Counted from the stretch's first letter, positions 15,914-25,510 are shown. The stretch is DNA of 55,207 nucleotides from Ruminococcaceae bacterium UBA1405 (GCA_002305685.1 DBQB01000018.1:1-55207), one strand, 5' to 3'. Translations and numbers: made by a program. The notes: generated by a model from the letters alone, not told the origin.

Positions 15914-18900
15914 ATGAGAGAATTTGGCAATTTGTTTTCTCGGGTGGTATCGATAGAGATCTCGCAGCCGTTGCGGGATGGAGAAATCAGGGCAATGCGG
16001 GTGGATAAGTCCAGGCGCACGATGGAGATCGAGATATGGATGCGGCAGCTCATGGCCAAATCTATTCTTTCCACTGTGGAAGGGCATCTGGCGGAGAAAC
16101 TGGGAATCGAGCGCGCATCACTGTTGCCCCGCTATCCAGGGGAGCTGTTCGGTTCCGACTATCTTCCGGAGCTGGTCAGCGCCGTCAAGCGGCAGGGGGC
16201 GTTGGTCAACGGCTTTTTTGATGACGCCAAGGCAGATTACCGGGATGGACTGCTGCGGATTTATCTCTCCCATGGCGGATACGATCTGCTCAAAAAGATC
16301 GGATGTGACCGGATGCTGCGCCAGGTAATCCGTGAGGAGTTTGGCCTGGAAGTGGTGGTGGAGTTTGACGGGGTATTGACCCTCTCCAAGGAGCAGCTGG
16401 AGGAGACGGTGCGCCCACCCAAGGAGGATACGCCTTCGGTGGTAGTATCCAGCGCAGTGAGCGCAGCGCCAGGAGCATCGGCAGCGCCAGCGCCTACGCC
16501 GGCAGCTTCTCGCAGTCCCCGGGGTTATGGCGCCGCGAAGGGCGGCGTAGCTCCCGGGGAAAAGCAGGAGGTGCGGGTGACCTTTGACGCGGCTTCGCTG
16601 CCCATTGAGACGGATAAGATGACGGTACTGATGGGACGTCCGATTCGAGATACCCCGATGCGTTTGGCGGAGGTAAGCCAGGAGAGCGGCCGCGTGACGG
16701 TGTGGGGCGATATCTTTTCGGTGGAAAAGCGGGAGAGCCGGGACGGAAGCAAATGCATCTACTCCATCAACTTTACCGATTACACCAGCTCCAACACCCT
16801 GAAATCTATTGTAGACAAGGAACATTCCCAGACAATGGACGAGCTGCAAAAGGGGATGACCATCGTGGTGCGCGGGGACGTCAGCTACGATAAATATGAC
16901 CGTGAGATTGCCATCCGCCCCTACGACATCTGTCAGGTAACCAAAAAGCAGCGAAAAGATTTGGCGGAGCATAAGCGGGTGGAGCTGCACTGCCATACCA
17001 ATATGTCTGCTATGGATGCGGTGACCAGTGCAGGTGATCTGGTTAAGCAGGCTGCCAAATGGGGGCATAAAGCCATCGCCATCACCGACCACGGCGTTGC
17101 TCAGGCGTTTCCGGACGCCATGAACGCGGCGGCTAAGCTGGATGATTTTAAGATCATCTACGGGATGGAGGCTTATTTTGTCAACGATCTGGTGCCGGTG
17201 GTGGAAGGACCGGAGAAGATGTCCTTTGAGGAAGGCACCTTTATTGTGTTTGATCTGGAGACCACCGGGCTTTCGGCATCCACCGAGCGGATCACCGAGA
17301 TCGGTGCGGTGAAGCTGAAAGGCGGAGAGGTCCTGGATACCTTTGATACTTTTGTCCAGCCGGGAAAGCCCATTCCGGAGAAGATCACCCAGCTTACCGG
17401 CATCACCGATGAGATGGTGGCGGATGCTCCCTCGGAGGAGGAAGCCTACGAAGCGTTTCTGCGCTTTTGCGGGGAGGAACCCTTTGTGCTGGTGGCCCAT
17501 AACGCGGCTTTTGATACCGGCTTTTTGCGGGAGACGGCGCGTCGTGCCGGAAAGGAATTTCCCTATACCTTTCTGGATACGGTCAAGCTCAGCCGCAGTC
17601 TGTATCCCGATCTCAAGAGCCATAAGCTGGATAAGGTTGCCCAGTATCTCAAACTGCCGCCTTTTCAGCATCATCGCGCCTGCGACGATGCCGGGATTCT
17701 CGCCCAAATCCTGCTCAAGATGATTGCCCGGATGGAGGGAATGGAGATACGAAGGGTAGAACAGATCAATACCGGTCTGACGGGAGGAGATCCCAAGAAA
17801 CTGCCCAGCTATCATCAGATTCTGCTGGTGAAAAATCTGACAGGGCTTAAAAATCTGTACCGGCTTATCTCTTTGGGACATCTCAACTACTACTATAAAC
17901 GTCCGCGTGTGCCCAAAAGCGAGCTGATTAAATATCGGGAAGGTTTGTTGGTTGGTTCGGCCTGTGAAGCAGGGGAACTGTTCCGCGCCATTGTGGAGGG
18001 GAAGGACGAGCGTACGCTGCTGGAAATTGCCTCCTTCTACGATTATCTGGAGATACAGTCCATTGAGAACAACCGTTTCCTGCTGCGCAGCGGCCAGGCA
18101 AAGGATGAGGAGCAACTGCGGGAGTTTAACCGGACCATCATCCGCCTGGGAGAGAAGCTGGGAAAACCGGTGGTGGCCACCTGCGATGTACATTTTATGA
18201 ATCGGGAGGATGCCATTTATCGGGAGATCCTGATGGCGGGACAGGGATTCACCGACGCAGCGGAGCAGCCGCCTTTGTATCTGAAAACCACCGACGAGAT
18301 GCTGGAAGAGTTTTCCAGCTATCTGGGGGAGGAGAAGGCCTATCAGGTGGTGGTGGAAAACACCAACCGCATTGCCAATCAGATCGAGAAGATCAAACCC
18401 ATCCCCGACGGAACCTATCCCCCCTCCATCGATGGGGCAGAGGAGGACCTTCAGCGGATTACCTGGGGCAAAGCAAAGGAAATCTACGGGGATCCGCTGC
18501 CGGATATTGTGCGGGACCGGCTGGACCGGGAGCTGACCTCGATCATCAAACATGGATTTGCGGTACTGTATATCATTGCGCAAAAATTGGTGAGCAAGTC
18601 GGTGAGCGACGGATATCTGGTAGGTTCCCGAGGTTCGGTGGGAAGCTCCTTTGTGGCGACCATGGCGGGCATTTCAGAGGTAAACCCGCTGTTTCCCCAT
18701 TATGTCTGTCCCAAATGCAAATACAGCGAATTCATCACCGACGGCTCCTACGGTTCCGGTTTCGATCTTCCGGAAAAAGATTGTCCCCACTGCGGTACCC
18801 GCCTGAATCAGGATGGACACAACATCCCCTTTGAGACCTTCCTGGGCTTTAAGGGAGACAAATCCCCCGATATTGACCTGAACTTTTCCGGGGAATATCA

Positions 18901-20296
18901 GGCGCGGGCCCACCGGTATACCGAGGAACTGTTTGGCTCCACCCATGTCTTTAAAGCCGGGACCATCTCCACCGTAGCGGAAAAGACCGCTTACGGTTTT
19001 GTCAAAAAGTATCTGGAAGAGCGGGGAAAGGTGGTACATAGAGCCGAGGAGCTGCGGTTGGCAGCGGGATGCACCGGGGTGAAACGCACCACCGGACAGC
19101 ATCCGGGCGGCATGGTAGTTGTCCCGCGCGCCTATGAGGTGTATGATTTTTCACCGGTACAGCATCCGGCGGATTCCACCGATTCCGGCATTGTGACCAC
19201 CCACTTTGATTTCCATTCTCTGCATGACACCATCCTCAAGCTGGATAATCTGGGGCACGATGTTCCAACCCTGTATAAGCATCTCAAGGATTTGACCGGG
19301 ATCGATGTGATGGATATTCCCATGTCAGATAAGCGGGTTATCAGCCTGTTTACCAGCCCCAAAGAGCTGGGTGTCACCGAGGAGGACATCGATTGCAATA
19401 CCGGAAGCCTTTCGCTGCCGGAGATGGGTACCCCCTTTGTACGGGGTATGCTTCAGGAATGTCAGCCCAAGACCTTCGCGGATCTCTTGCAGATTTCCGG
19501 TCTTTCCCATGGCACCGACGTATGGCTGGGCAATGCTCAGGAGCTGATCCACAACAAAACCTGTACCATCTCGGAGGTAATCGGTACCCGTGACAGCATT
19601 ATGACCTACCTGATTCAAAAAGGTCTGGACCCCAGTATGGCCTTTAAGATTATGGAGATCACCCGTAAAGGAAACGCACGCAAACTGCTCACCGAGGAAC
19701 ACGTAAACGCCATGAAGGAGCACAATGTACCGGACTGGTATATTGAAAGCTGCTACAAAATCAAATATATGTTCCCGAAAGCCCATGCCAGCGCCTATGT
19801 TATTGCAGCCATCCGGTTGGGCTGGTATAAGATCTATAAACCGCTGGAGTATTATGCCGCCTTTTTCACGGTGCGCGGCGGGGATTTCGACGCGGAATCG
19901 GCGATTCTGGGACGCAGTGCAGTGCGCTCCAAAATGGATGAGCTCAAAGCCAAAGGCAATGAGCGCACCACCAAGGAGGAGGATCAGTATACCACGCTGC
20001 AGGTGGTCAATGAGATGATGGCCAGAGGGCTTTCTTTCCTACCGGTGGATCTGTATAAATCCTCCGCCACCAAATATAAACCGGAGGATGGAAAACTGCG
20101 GTTGCCCTTTACCGCGTTAAAAGGCCTTGGAGAGGCGGCGGCCCGGGGGTTGGAGGAAGCAGGAGCACAGGGAGAGTACCTCTCCATGGATGAGGTATCC
20201 GTCCGTTCCGGTGCGTCCAAAGCCATCATTGAACTGTTGCGCGGCGCGGGCGCTTTGAAAGGTTTGCCGGAGAGCAGCCAAATGACCTTGTTTTAG
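15914..20296 (+). CDS. polC: DNA polymerase III subunit alpha, Gram-positive PolC type
   Basis: PolC is the replicative polymerase with built-in proofreading of low-GC Gram-positives. The protein has 1460 residues. In order: an N-terminal domain, an Ala/Pro-rich linker near 175-215, an OB-fold region (about 230-330), a PHP domain starting ELHCHTNMSAMD near 355, an inserted DEDD exonuclease with FIVFDLETTGLS near 443, a zinc site CPKC and CPHCG near 932-960, and the polymerase core with SPDIDLNFSGEYQ near 985 carrying catalytic aspartates. It ends with the usual SQMTLF. GGAGG lies 13 bases before the ATG, slightly long. A radical SAM gene follows after 11 bases. Confidence 0.98.
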   Translation: MREFGNLFSRVVSIEISQPLRDGEIRAMRVDKSRRTMEIEIWMRQLMAKSILSTVEGHLAEKLGIERASLLPRYPGELFGSDYLPELVSAVKRQGALVNGFFDDAKADYRDGLLRIYLSHGGYDLLKKIGCDRMLRQVIREEFGLEVVVEFDGVLTLSKEQLEETVRPPKEDTPSVVVSSAVSAAPGASAAPAPTPAASRSPRGYGAAKGGVAPGEKQEVRVTFDAASLPIETDKMTVLMGRPIRDTPMRLAEVSQESGRVTVWGDIFSVEKRESRDGSKCIYSINFTDYTSSNTLKSIVDKEHSQTMDELQKGMTIVVRGDVSYDKYDREIAIRPYDICQVTKKQRKDLAEHKRVELHCHTNMSAMDAVTSAGDLVKQAAKWGHKAIAITDHGVAQAFPDAMNAAAKLDDFKIIYGMEAYFVNDLVPVVEGPEKMSFEEGTFIVFDLETTGLSASTERITEIGAVKLKGGEVLDTFDTFVQPGKPIPEKITQLTGITDEMVADAPSEEEAYEAFLRFCGEEPFVLVAHNAAFDTGFLRETARRAGKEFPYTFLDTVKLSRSLYPDLKSHKLDKVAQYLKLPPFQHHRACDDAGILAQILLKMIARMEGMEIRRVEQINTGLTGGDPKKLPSYHQILLVKNLTGLKNLYRLISLGHLNYYYKRPRVPKSELIKYREGLLVGSACEAGELFRAIVEGKDERTLLEIASFYDYLEIQSIENNRFLLRSGQAKDEEQLREFNRTIIRLGEKLGKPVVATCDVHFMNREDAIYREILMAGQGFTDAAEQPPLYLKTTDEMLEEFSSYLGEEKAYQVVVENTNRIANQIEKIKPIPDGTYPPSIDGAEEDLQRITWGKAKEIYGDPLPDIVRDRLDRELTSIIKHGFAVLYIIAQKLVSKSVSDGYLVGSRGSVGSSFVATMAGISEVNPLFPHYVCPKCKYSEFITDGSYGSGFDLPEKDCPHCGTRLNQDGHNIPFETFLGFKGDKSPDIDLNFSGEYQARAHRYTEELFGSTHVFKAGTISTVAEKTAYGFVKKYLEERGKVVHRAEELRLAAGCTGVKRTTGQHPGGMVVVPRAYEVYDFSPVQHPADSTDSGIVTTHFDFHSLHDTILKLDNLGHDVPTLYKHLKDLTGIDVMDIPMSDKRVISLFTSPKELGVTEEDIDCNTGSLSLPEMGTPFVRGMLQECQPKTFADLLQISGLSHGTDVWLGNAQELIHNKTCTISEVIGTRDSIMTYLIQKGLDPSMAFKIMEITRKGNARKLLTEEHVNAMKEHNVPDWYIESCYKIKYMFPKAHASAYVIAAIRLGWYKIYKPLEYYAAFFTVRGGDFDAESAILGRSAVRSKMDELKAKGNERTTKEEDQYTTLQVVNEMMARGLSFLPVDLYKSSATKYKPEDGKLRLPFTALKGLGEAAARGLEEAGAQGEYLSMDEVSVRSGASKAIIELLRGAGALKGLPESSQMTLF

Positions 20297-20307
20297 GAGT
20301 TGATCGC

Positions 20308-21177
20308 GTGCGGTTTAAGCGTGTTTATCTGGAGATTTCCAATCTCTGCAATTTGCATTGCCCGTTTTGTATTGCGCTGGAGCGGAAGCCTGGAAGGATG
20401 AGTGCTCAGCGATTTTATGAGGCAGCCAAGCAGATTCGCCCTTACAGCGATTATCTGTATCTGCACGTAAAGGGGGAACCGCTCTGCCACCCCCAGCTTG
20501 CGGAAATCTTAAGCATTTGTCAGGAACTATCCTTCCAGGTGAATGTCACCACCAACGCGACATTGCTTGGAGAAAAAGGGCATTTGCTGCTGGAATGTCC
20601 GGCGGTGCGCCAGGTCAACCTTTCAATCCACGCCTTTGGCCAGCTGCCCCCGCAGGAGCGGGAGAGGTGCCTTGAGGAGGCTGTGGCCTTTGGTCATAAG
20701 GCATTGGAACAGGGCAGGCCTTTTGTGGTATACCGAATGTGGAATCTGGGAGACGGAAAAACCATTGACCAGGAGAGTATGCAGGTGTTGCAGCGGATTG
20801 GAAAAGCCTTTCCCACCGCTCATGATCTGGCAGCGGAACTTTCGGTCAAGCGCAGCGCCGCCATCGCCAAAGGTGTTTTCCTCAGCTGGGAGGAAGAGTT
20901 TGTCTGGCCGTCTTTAAAGCATCCCTATATCTCAGATCGCGGCCGCTGTTATGGCGGGAGACAGATGCTGGGGGTGCTCTGGGATGGTACGGTGGTGCCC
21001 TGCTGTCTGGACAGCAACGGGGAAGCGCCGCTGGGAAATCTGTTTGAGACGCCGTTTTCTCAAATTGTGGACTCTCCTACCCTTCAGCAGATGGTCAGCG
21101 GCTTTGACGGCGGAAGGGTGACATTGGATCTTTGTCAGCGCTGTAGCTACCGGCTACGTTTTTCCCGGGAAGATTGA
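20308..21177 (+). CDS. Radical SAM/SPASM domain protein
   Basis: A 289-residue radical SAM protein of unknown substrate. The [4Fe-4S]/SAM motif CNLHCPFC (C14, C18, C21) follows a beta strand YLEISN. LYLHVKGEPLCHP and VNVTTNATLL are typical later barrel strands. The C-terminal SPASM-like part has RGRCYGG, DGTVVPCCLD, LGNLFET and CQRC, which could bind one or more extra clusters. Such proteins modify peptides or act as anaerobic sulfatase-like maturases. No short precursor peptide gene was seen next to it. GTG start with TAGGAG upstream. It begins 11 bases after polC and may be read with it. Confidence 0.85.
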   Translation: MRFKRVYLEISNLCNLHCPFCIALERKPGRMSAQRFYEAAKQIRPYSDYLYLHVKGEPLCHPQLAEILSICQELSFQVNVTTNATLLGEKGHLLLECPAVRQVNLSIHAFGQLPPQERERCLEEAVAFGHKALEQGRPFVVYRMWNLGDGKTIDQESMQVLQRIGKAFPTAHDLAAELSVKRSAAIAKGVFLSWEEEFVWPSLKHPYISDRGRCYGGRQMLGVLWDGTVVPCCLDSNGEAPLGNLFETPFSQIVDSPTLQQMVSGFDGGRVTLDLCQRCSYRLRFSRED

Positions 21178-21318
21178 TGAAACGATGGTGCAAAGAGATT
21201 TCCCATAGAGATAGAGAGGGAAAGTTTTTGCGGTCAAGAAATACAAAAAGGAATGGGACGCCGGTTTGGCGCTTGTTCCTTTTCGATAAGTACCAAAAAA
21301 CAAAGGGGATATGACAAA

Positions 21319-23610
21319 ATGGAGAAACCGTCTGAGAGGTTAAACTGGGAAAAATTTATGGCGCGGCACAATCTGATCTGGAGTAAACCACCGTTATGCT
21401 GGGAGGAAGGAGCGTTTCTAGGCAACGGGCTTTTGGGACTCTTGGTATATCTCGATCCTGACAGTCAGGGTCTTACCCTGGAACTGGGTCGAAACGATGT
21501 CTATGACAATCGAGATCTTTCCTCCCAGGGCAGCGAAAGTTTGTACCAAAATCCCCGTTTACCCATTGGCAAGCTGTATTTGGCTCCCAAAGGGGATATC
21601 CGCAGTTTTTCCATGGAATTGGATCTTTATCGCGCTACCCTGAATGGTTCTATGGAAACAGAGGAGGGAGGGCTGGATTTTACCATCTACATTTATGCGG
21701 ATAGACCGTTTTTCTCTGTTGAGACTGTCTGTAGAGGGCAGGAAGCAGAGAACTGGCGCTTTGCCCCAGCGGTTTCAGAGAGTCCAAGACAGCGTTACGG
21801 GTTGGAACACGGAGATACCACCCGTATTCGCCCCAATTATCGCCCGAATCCACCGGCAGAGGTGATGGAAAAAGAGGGACAGCATATCATTTTACAGCGC
21901 ATTTCCGACGGCGCCGGGTATGTTACCGTTTGGCAGCTTCAGCAGCTGGAAAAAGGCGGTCGGATGTATGCCACGGTGAATATCGGGGAGCAGATCCATC
22001 GTCTGCTGGCGGAAACAGAAACGCAGATCGGCGCTCTGTTTTTGGAGGATCCTGTCGCCCAGTATCAGAGTCATTGCCGCTGGTGGGCGGAATATTACCA
22101 GCAAAGCTTTGTTTCACTGCCTGATCGGCGGATGGAGAGCTTTTATTGGATTCAGATGTATAAAGCTGCCTGTGCTACCCGCAGCGATGCTTTGGTGATG
22201 GATAACCAGGGCCCTTGGCTGGTTACTACGGCTTGGCCGGGAACCTGGTGGAATCTCAACGTGCAGTTGGCCTATTCCCCGCTGTATACGGCCAATCGCC
22301 TGTCCCTGTGTGAGTCGGTGTGGCGCAACCTGCAAGGGCATCTGCCAGATCTAATCGCCAACGTTCCGCCCCACTGCCGGGAGGATTCGGCTGCCATCCA
22401 CACTACCACCACCCGCACCTATCGCAGTGACTGCCCGCCTCCTGGGAAAGACAATGGACCTACCGCCTTTGCGGAGATCGGAAATTTGACCTGGGTGCTG
22501 CATGGCTGCTGGCTTTCCTATCGCATGACCATGGATCAGGGATATCTCAGAAATTTCCTATATCCGATGCTGCGCCGCAGCATCAGTTATTATCTTCACT
22601 ATCTTGAAAAACGGGAGGATGGATGTTATCATCTTCCGCTGACCTCATCCCCGGAATACCATGAAAACTGTGAAGACTGCAACTATAATCTGAGTTTGCT
22701 GCGCTGGGGACTGGAAACGCTCATTGAGATTTCTGAAAAAAGTCCTGTCTGGGAACCAATGCTGTCCCGCTGGAAAGAAATTTTGTCCCATCTTGTCGAT
22801 TATCCGCAGGACGAGGATGGTTATTTGATTGGATCTGGAGTAAAGTACCGAAAATCCCATCGGCATTACTCTCATCTTTTGATGATCTATCCGCTGCATC
22901 TGGTCAGCGACGAGGACGGACATGAGGCGATCATCCGTCGTTCCATTGCCTTATGGCAAAGTCTGCCGGAACAACTGTTGGGATACTCTTTTACCGGTGC
23001 GGCTTCCATGTATGCCTGTATGGGGGAAGGAGATCGAGCGTTGGAGAGTTTGCAGCGGCTTTGGAGCGATTTTCTCAAGCCCAATACCCTTTATAAAGAG
23101 GCAGGGCCGGTGATTGAGACGCCGCTGGCCGCCGCACAGACCTTGCAGGAAATGCTGCTGCAAAGTTGGGGAGACCGGGTGCGGGTGTTCCCGGCAATGC
23201 CGGACAGCTGGAGAGATGCCGCTTTTGGGAATCTGGCAGCCGAAGGCGGTTTTCGTGTCAGCGCTCAGCGCAAGGATGGCAAAACCCAATGGATTCAGAT
23301 AGAAAGCTTAGCCGGAGAACCGTTGTTGTTGCAAACAGATATCGAGCAACCGGTTGTAGCTGCGCCCCAAGGCGGCATGGTGACGGTCACGCCGTTGGAG
23401 CAGGAGGCTGCACTGGAGAGAAGAAAAGGAAAACTTTACCGCATTGAAGGCCTGAAAGCTGGGATGACGGCAGTGTTTTGTCCTGGAGGTTTTGAAGGTA
23501 AGGTGTATCCGCAGCCGCTGCCGGTGGATGCTGTCAGTTACGCGGATTACCGGTATGGTGTTGGAGAAAACACCATCTACAATCGGGAGAGCCTGTGTTT
23601 TTCCATCTAA
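21319..23610 (+). CDS. GH95-like glycoside hydrolase (alpha-L-fucosidase superfamily)
   Basis: A 763-residue cytosolic protein with no signal peptide. GFLGNG-like AFLGNGLLGLLVYLDPDS at the start matches the GH95 N-terminal domain. In the (alpha/alpha)6 barrel I see WWNLNVQ (N312, N314, the Asn pair), LPLTSSPEYHEN (E446, candidate acid), and KSHRHYSHLLMIYPL near 512. The end has VFPAMPDSWRDAAFGNLAAE and GGFRVSAQRKDGK, as in GH95. At the position where I would expect the catalytic-base-related Asp (GDG in many members) this protein reads MGEGDRA (E570). It may act on fucosides, galactosides or another sugar. The start follows AAAGGGGAT by seven bases. Confidence 0.8.
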   Translation: MEKPSERLNWEKFMARHNLIWSKPPLCWEEGAFLGNGLLGLLVYLDPDSQGLTLELGRNDVYDNRDLSSQGSESLYQNPRLPIGKLYLAPKGDIRSFSMELDLYRATLNGSMETEEGGLDFTIYIYADRPFFSVETVCRGQEAENWRFAPAVSESPRQRYGLEHGDTTRIRPNYRPNPPAEVMEKEGQHIILQRISDGAGYVTVWQLQQLEKGGRMYATVNIGEQIHRLLAETETQIGALFLEDPVAQYQSHCRWWAEYYQQSFVSLPDRRMESFYWIQMYKAACATRSDALVMDNQGPWLVTTAWPGTWWNLNVQLAYSPLYTANRLSLCESVWRNLQGHLPDLIANVPPHCREDSAAIHTTTTRTYRSDCPPPGKDNGPTAFAEIGNLTWVLHGCWLSYRMTMDQGYLRNFLYPMLRRSISYYLHYLEKREDGCYHLPLTSSPEYHENCEDCNYNLSLLRWGLETLIEISEKSPVWEPMLSRWKEILSHLVDYPQDEDGYLIGSGVKYRKSHRHYSHLLMIYPLHLVSDEDGHEAIIRRSIALWQSLPEQLLGYSFTGAASMYACMGEGDRALESLQRLWSDFLKPNTLYKEAGPVIETPLAAAQTLQEMLLQSWGDRVRVFPAMPDSWRDAAFGNLAAEGGFRVSAQRKDGKTQWIQIESLAGEPLLLQTDIEQPVVAAPQGGMVTVTPLEQEAALERRKGKLYRIEGLKAGMTAVFCPGGFEGKVYPQPLPVDAVSYADYRYGVGENTIYNRESLCFSI

Positions 23611-23627
23611 CTATTTTAAAAGATAGA

Positions 23628-23671
23628 AAACCGGCGCCAGCAAGATGCAAAATTCTTGCTGGCGCCGGTTT
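23628..23671. terminator. Bidirectional terminator between the GH95-like gene and the tautomerase
   Basis: A perfect 18-bp GC-rich stem (AAACCGGCGCCAGCAAGA and its complement) with an 8-base loop lies between two converging genes. Confidence 0.9.
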
Positions 23672-23709
23672 ATATTTATGTTCTTAAGATTTGTCAGCAG
23701 TTCTATGCA

Positions 23710-24060
23710 TTAGCGGAAGCTTTTCATATCGCCGCCTCCGCCCCAGGTTTCCAACTCAATGATGTTAAAAGTAAGATGAGTTGAGGGGATACCGGTAATC
23801 TCAGTCATGCGGGCGGTGAAAGCTTTGACAAAGTCCCGTTTGGTCCCGATGGGGGCGGGTCCAAACAAACGGATATCGCAGAATCCACAGGGGGTGGAGC
23901 GGTCTATGCGGGAGATACATTGATTGTCCTGAATGTGGATGGTGGTGGCGTTATAGTTTTTTCCGGGTAGCAGAACGATGGTGTCGGCGACAGCCTGATG
24001 GATGGCGCTGATTTGTTGTTCATCCAATTTGGGAGAGACGGAGAGATGAAGATACGGCAT
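23710..24060 (-). CDS. MIF-like tautomerase superfamily protein
   Basis: A 116-residue protein. It starts MPYLHLSVSP, so Met removal exposes the N-terminal Pro that is the catalytic base in this superfamily. The length and pattern fit macrophage migration inhibitory factor-type trimers rather than the 60-residue 4-oxalocrotonate tautomerases. It even keeps a CxxC (CGFC, C58-C61) where vertebrate MIF has CALC, followed by the expected G-x-G-type loop and a C-terminal FNIIELETWGGGG. MIF relatives act as phenylpyruvate/dopachrome tautomerases; the substrate here is unknown. The start at 24060 is set by AAAGGAG just upstream and by the required MP start. Confidence 0.85.
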   Translation of the reverse strand: MPYLHLSVSPKLDEQQISAIHQAVADTIVLLPGKNYNATTIHIQDNQCISRIDRSTPCGFCDIRLFGPAPIGTKRDFVKAFTARMTEITGIPSTHLTFNIIELETWGGGGDMKSFR

Positions 24061-24367
24061 ATCGGTGGCTCCTTTCCATGAACTTGTTATGACTCTCTGA
24101 CAATACACATAAAAGCCATAGGCTTGCGGCTGCTTTTAGTATAAAGTTTTTATGGCAGTTGAGCAATAGGAAATTGGAAATAAGTGGGCAATATCTAGGT
24201 GGAATTCACAGATATTTCTGAAAAAAGCATAAAAAATAGGTTGGTTTTTCTATTTCTATTTGGATAGGGAAATACTATAATGGGGCTGTGTGATGGAATC
24301 CTTTCTGCACCGACGCAATCCTATGAGGATATCGGTGTATCCCAAAACAAAGGAGTTGGAACAAAAA
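24061..24367. promoter_or_regulatory. Divergent promoter region between the tautomerase and the oxidoreductase
   Basis: For the minus strand, TTGCTC (24161-24166) and TATACT (24138-24143) are 17 bases apart. For the plus strand, a perfect TATAAT lies at 24276-24281, but its -35 is weak (TTTCTA at 24253). A dyad TATTTC / GAAATA (24251-24274) covers the plus-strand spacer and could bind a regulator. A 5-bp hairpin (24113-24125) lies in the tautomerase leader. No gene is seen in this gap of about 300 bases. Confidence 0.5.
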
Positions 24368-25363
24368 ATGAAGATTGCTATTGTTGGTTGCGGCGGAATT
24401 GCAAAGGTACACGCCGGATCTGTGAATCCACAGGAACATCAGTTGGTAGCTTTTGCAGATATTCTGCCACAGCGCGCCCAGGATTTTTCCCAGCAATATA
24501 CCGCAGGAAAAGCGCGGGTATATGCCTCTTTGGAGGAAATGCTGGAGAAGGAAGACCTGGATGTTTTACATATTTGCACCCCGCATTATCTACATGTGCC
24601 AATGGCGCTGGCGGCGCTGGAGAAGGGAGTCCATGTATTTATGGAGAAACCGCCTGCCATCTCCCACCAGCAATATGCCGCACTGAAGGAGGCCGCCCAG
24701 AAGAGCAGCTGCCGGTTGGGCGTCTGTTTTCAGAACCGGTATAATCCCAGCGTACAAACGGCCAAATCCTTATTGGAGAGCGGGGAATTTGGACGGCTGA
24801 TTTCAGCGCGGGCCTTTGTGACCTGGAGTCGCGGCGGCGCTTATTATACCGAAAGCGGTTGGCGGGGTGCGCTGGCTACCGAAGGCGGCGGTGCGCTGAT
24901 CAATCAGTCGATTCATACATTGGATTTGATGACCATGTTTATGGGGCACGCAGAGAATTGCGAGGCCTCCATCGCCAACCATCACCTCAAAGGGGTGATT
25001 GAGGTGGAGGATACCATGGAAGCGTACATCCGGTATGAGAAAGGCGTTGGACTTTTTTACTGTACTACTGCCTTTGGCAGCAACGCGCCGATTCTGCTGG
25101 AGCTGCACTGTGAAAAGATGGTGCTGCGCATTGAGGGAGATACTTTGACGCTGATCGCACCGGACGGCACCAAAACCGCAGTGGAACTGGAAAAGCGGGT
25201 TGCACTGGGGAAAGGATATTGGGGGACAGGCCATACCGCCTGTATCCGTGATTTTTACCACGCTGTTCAGACCGGCGCCCAGCCTGCCATTGGTTTGCCA
25301 GAGGTGGAAAATACCTTCCAGCTTATGATGGATCTGTATGAGTCTGCCCGTGGGCAGCGGTAA
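24368..25363 (+). CDS. Gfo/Idh/MocA family oxidoreductase
   Basis: A 331-residue NAD(P)-dependent sugar or inositol dehydrogenase-type protein. The Rossmann motif AIVGCGGIAKVHA is at the N terminus, ICTPHYLHVPMALAALEKG follows, and the family's VFMEKPPAIS holds the catalytic Lys. EGGGALINQSIHTLDLM fits the C-terminal alpha/beta domain with the conserved Asn-His-like active-site segment. The start at 24368 follows AAAGGAG by 11 bases. The neighbouring GH95-like hydrolase suggests a sugar or sugar acid as substrate; that is inference. Confidence 0.9.
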   Translation: MKIAIVGCGGIAKVHAGSVNPQEHQLVAFADILPQRAQDFSQQYTAGKARVYASLEEMLEKEDLDVLHICTPHYLHVPMALAALEKGVHVFMEKPPAISHQQYAALKEAAQKSSCRLGVCFQNRYNPSVQTAKSLLESGEFGRLISARAFVTWSRGGAYYTESGWRGALATEGGGALINQSIHTLDLMTMFMGHAENCEASIANHHLKGVIEVEDTMEAYIRYEKGVGLFYCTTAFGSNAPILLELHCEKMVLRIEGDTLTLIAPDGTKTAVELEKRVALGKGYWGTGHTACIRDFYHAVQTGAQPAIGLPEVENTFQLMMDLYESARGQR

Positions 25364-25434
25364 GTATCGGAATTAATTCCTTATGGGCGTACAAATTGTT
25401 TTGCAGCTACTTCAGAGGGTTATATAAAAGAAAA

Positions 25435-25493
25435 AACCAGCGGACACTTTTGAAGTGAACTGCACCCCATTTGTTATGAAGTGTCCGCTGGTT
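25435..25493. terminator. Bidirectional terminator between the oxidoreductase and the DHHW gene
   Basis: A perfect 15-bp stem (AACCAGCGGACACTT and its complement) with a 29-base loop is flanked by A6 on one side and TTCCTTTT on the other, between two converging genes. Confidence 0.85.
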
Positions 25494-25510
25494 CCTTTTA
25501 TGTTGGAAGA

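Noticed and set aside
15682..16008. Small plus-strand open frame upstream of and overlapping polC
   Set aside because: It runs through the ispG terminator and polC promoter, has no ribosome binding site and no recognisable sequence.
16118..18583. Minus-strand open frame of 821 codons opposite polC
   Set aside because: Antisense shadow of a well-defined polymerase gene; no recognisable domain and no ribosome binding site.
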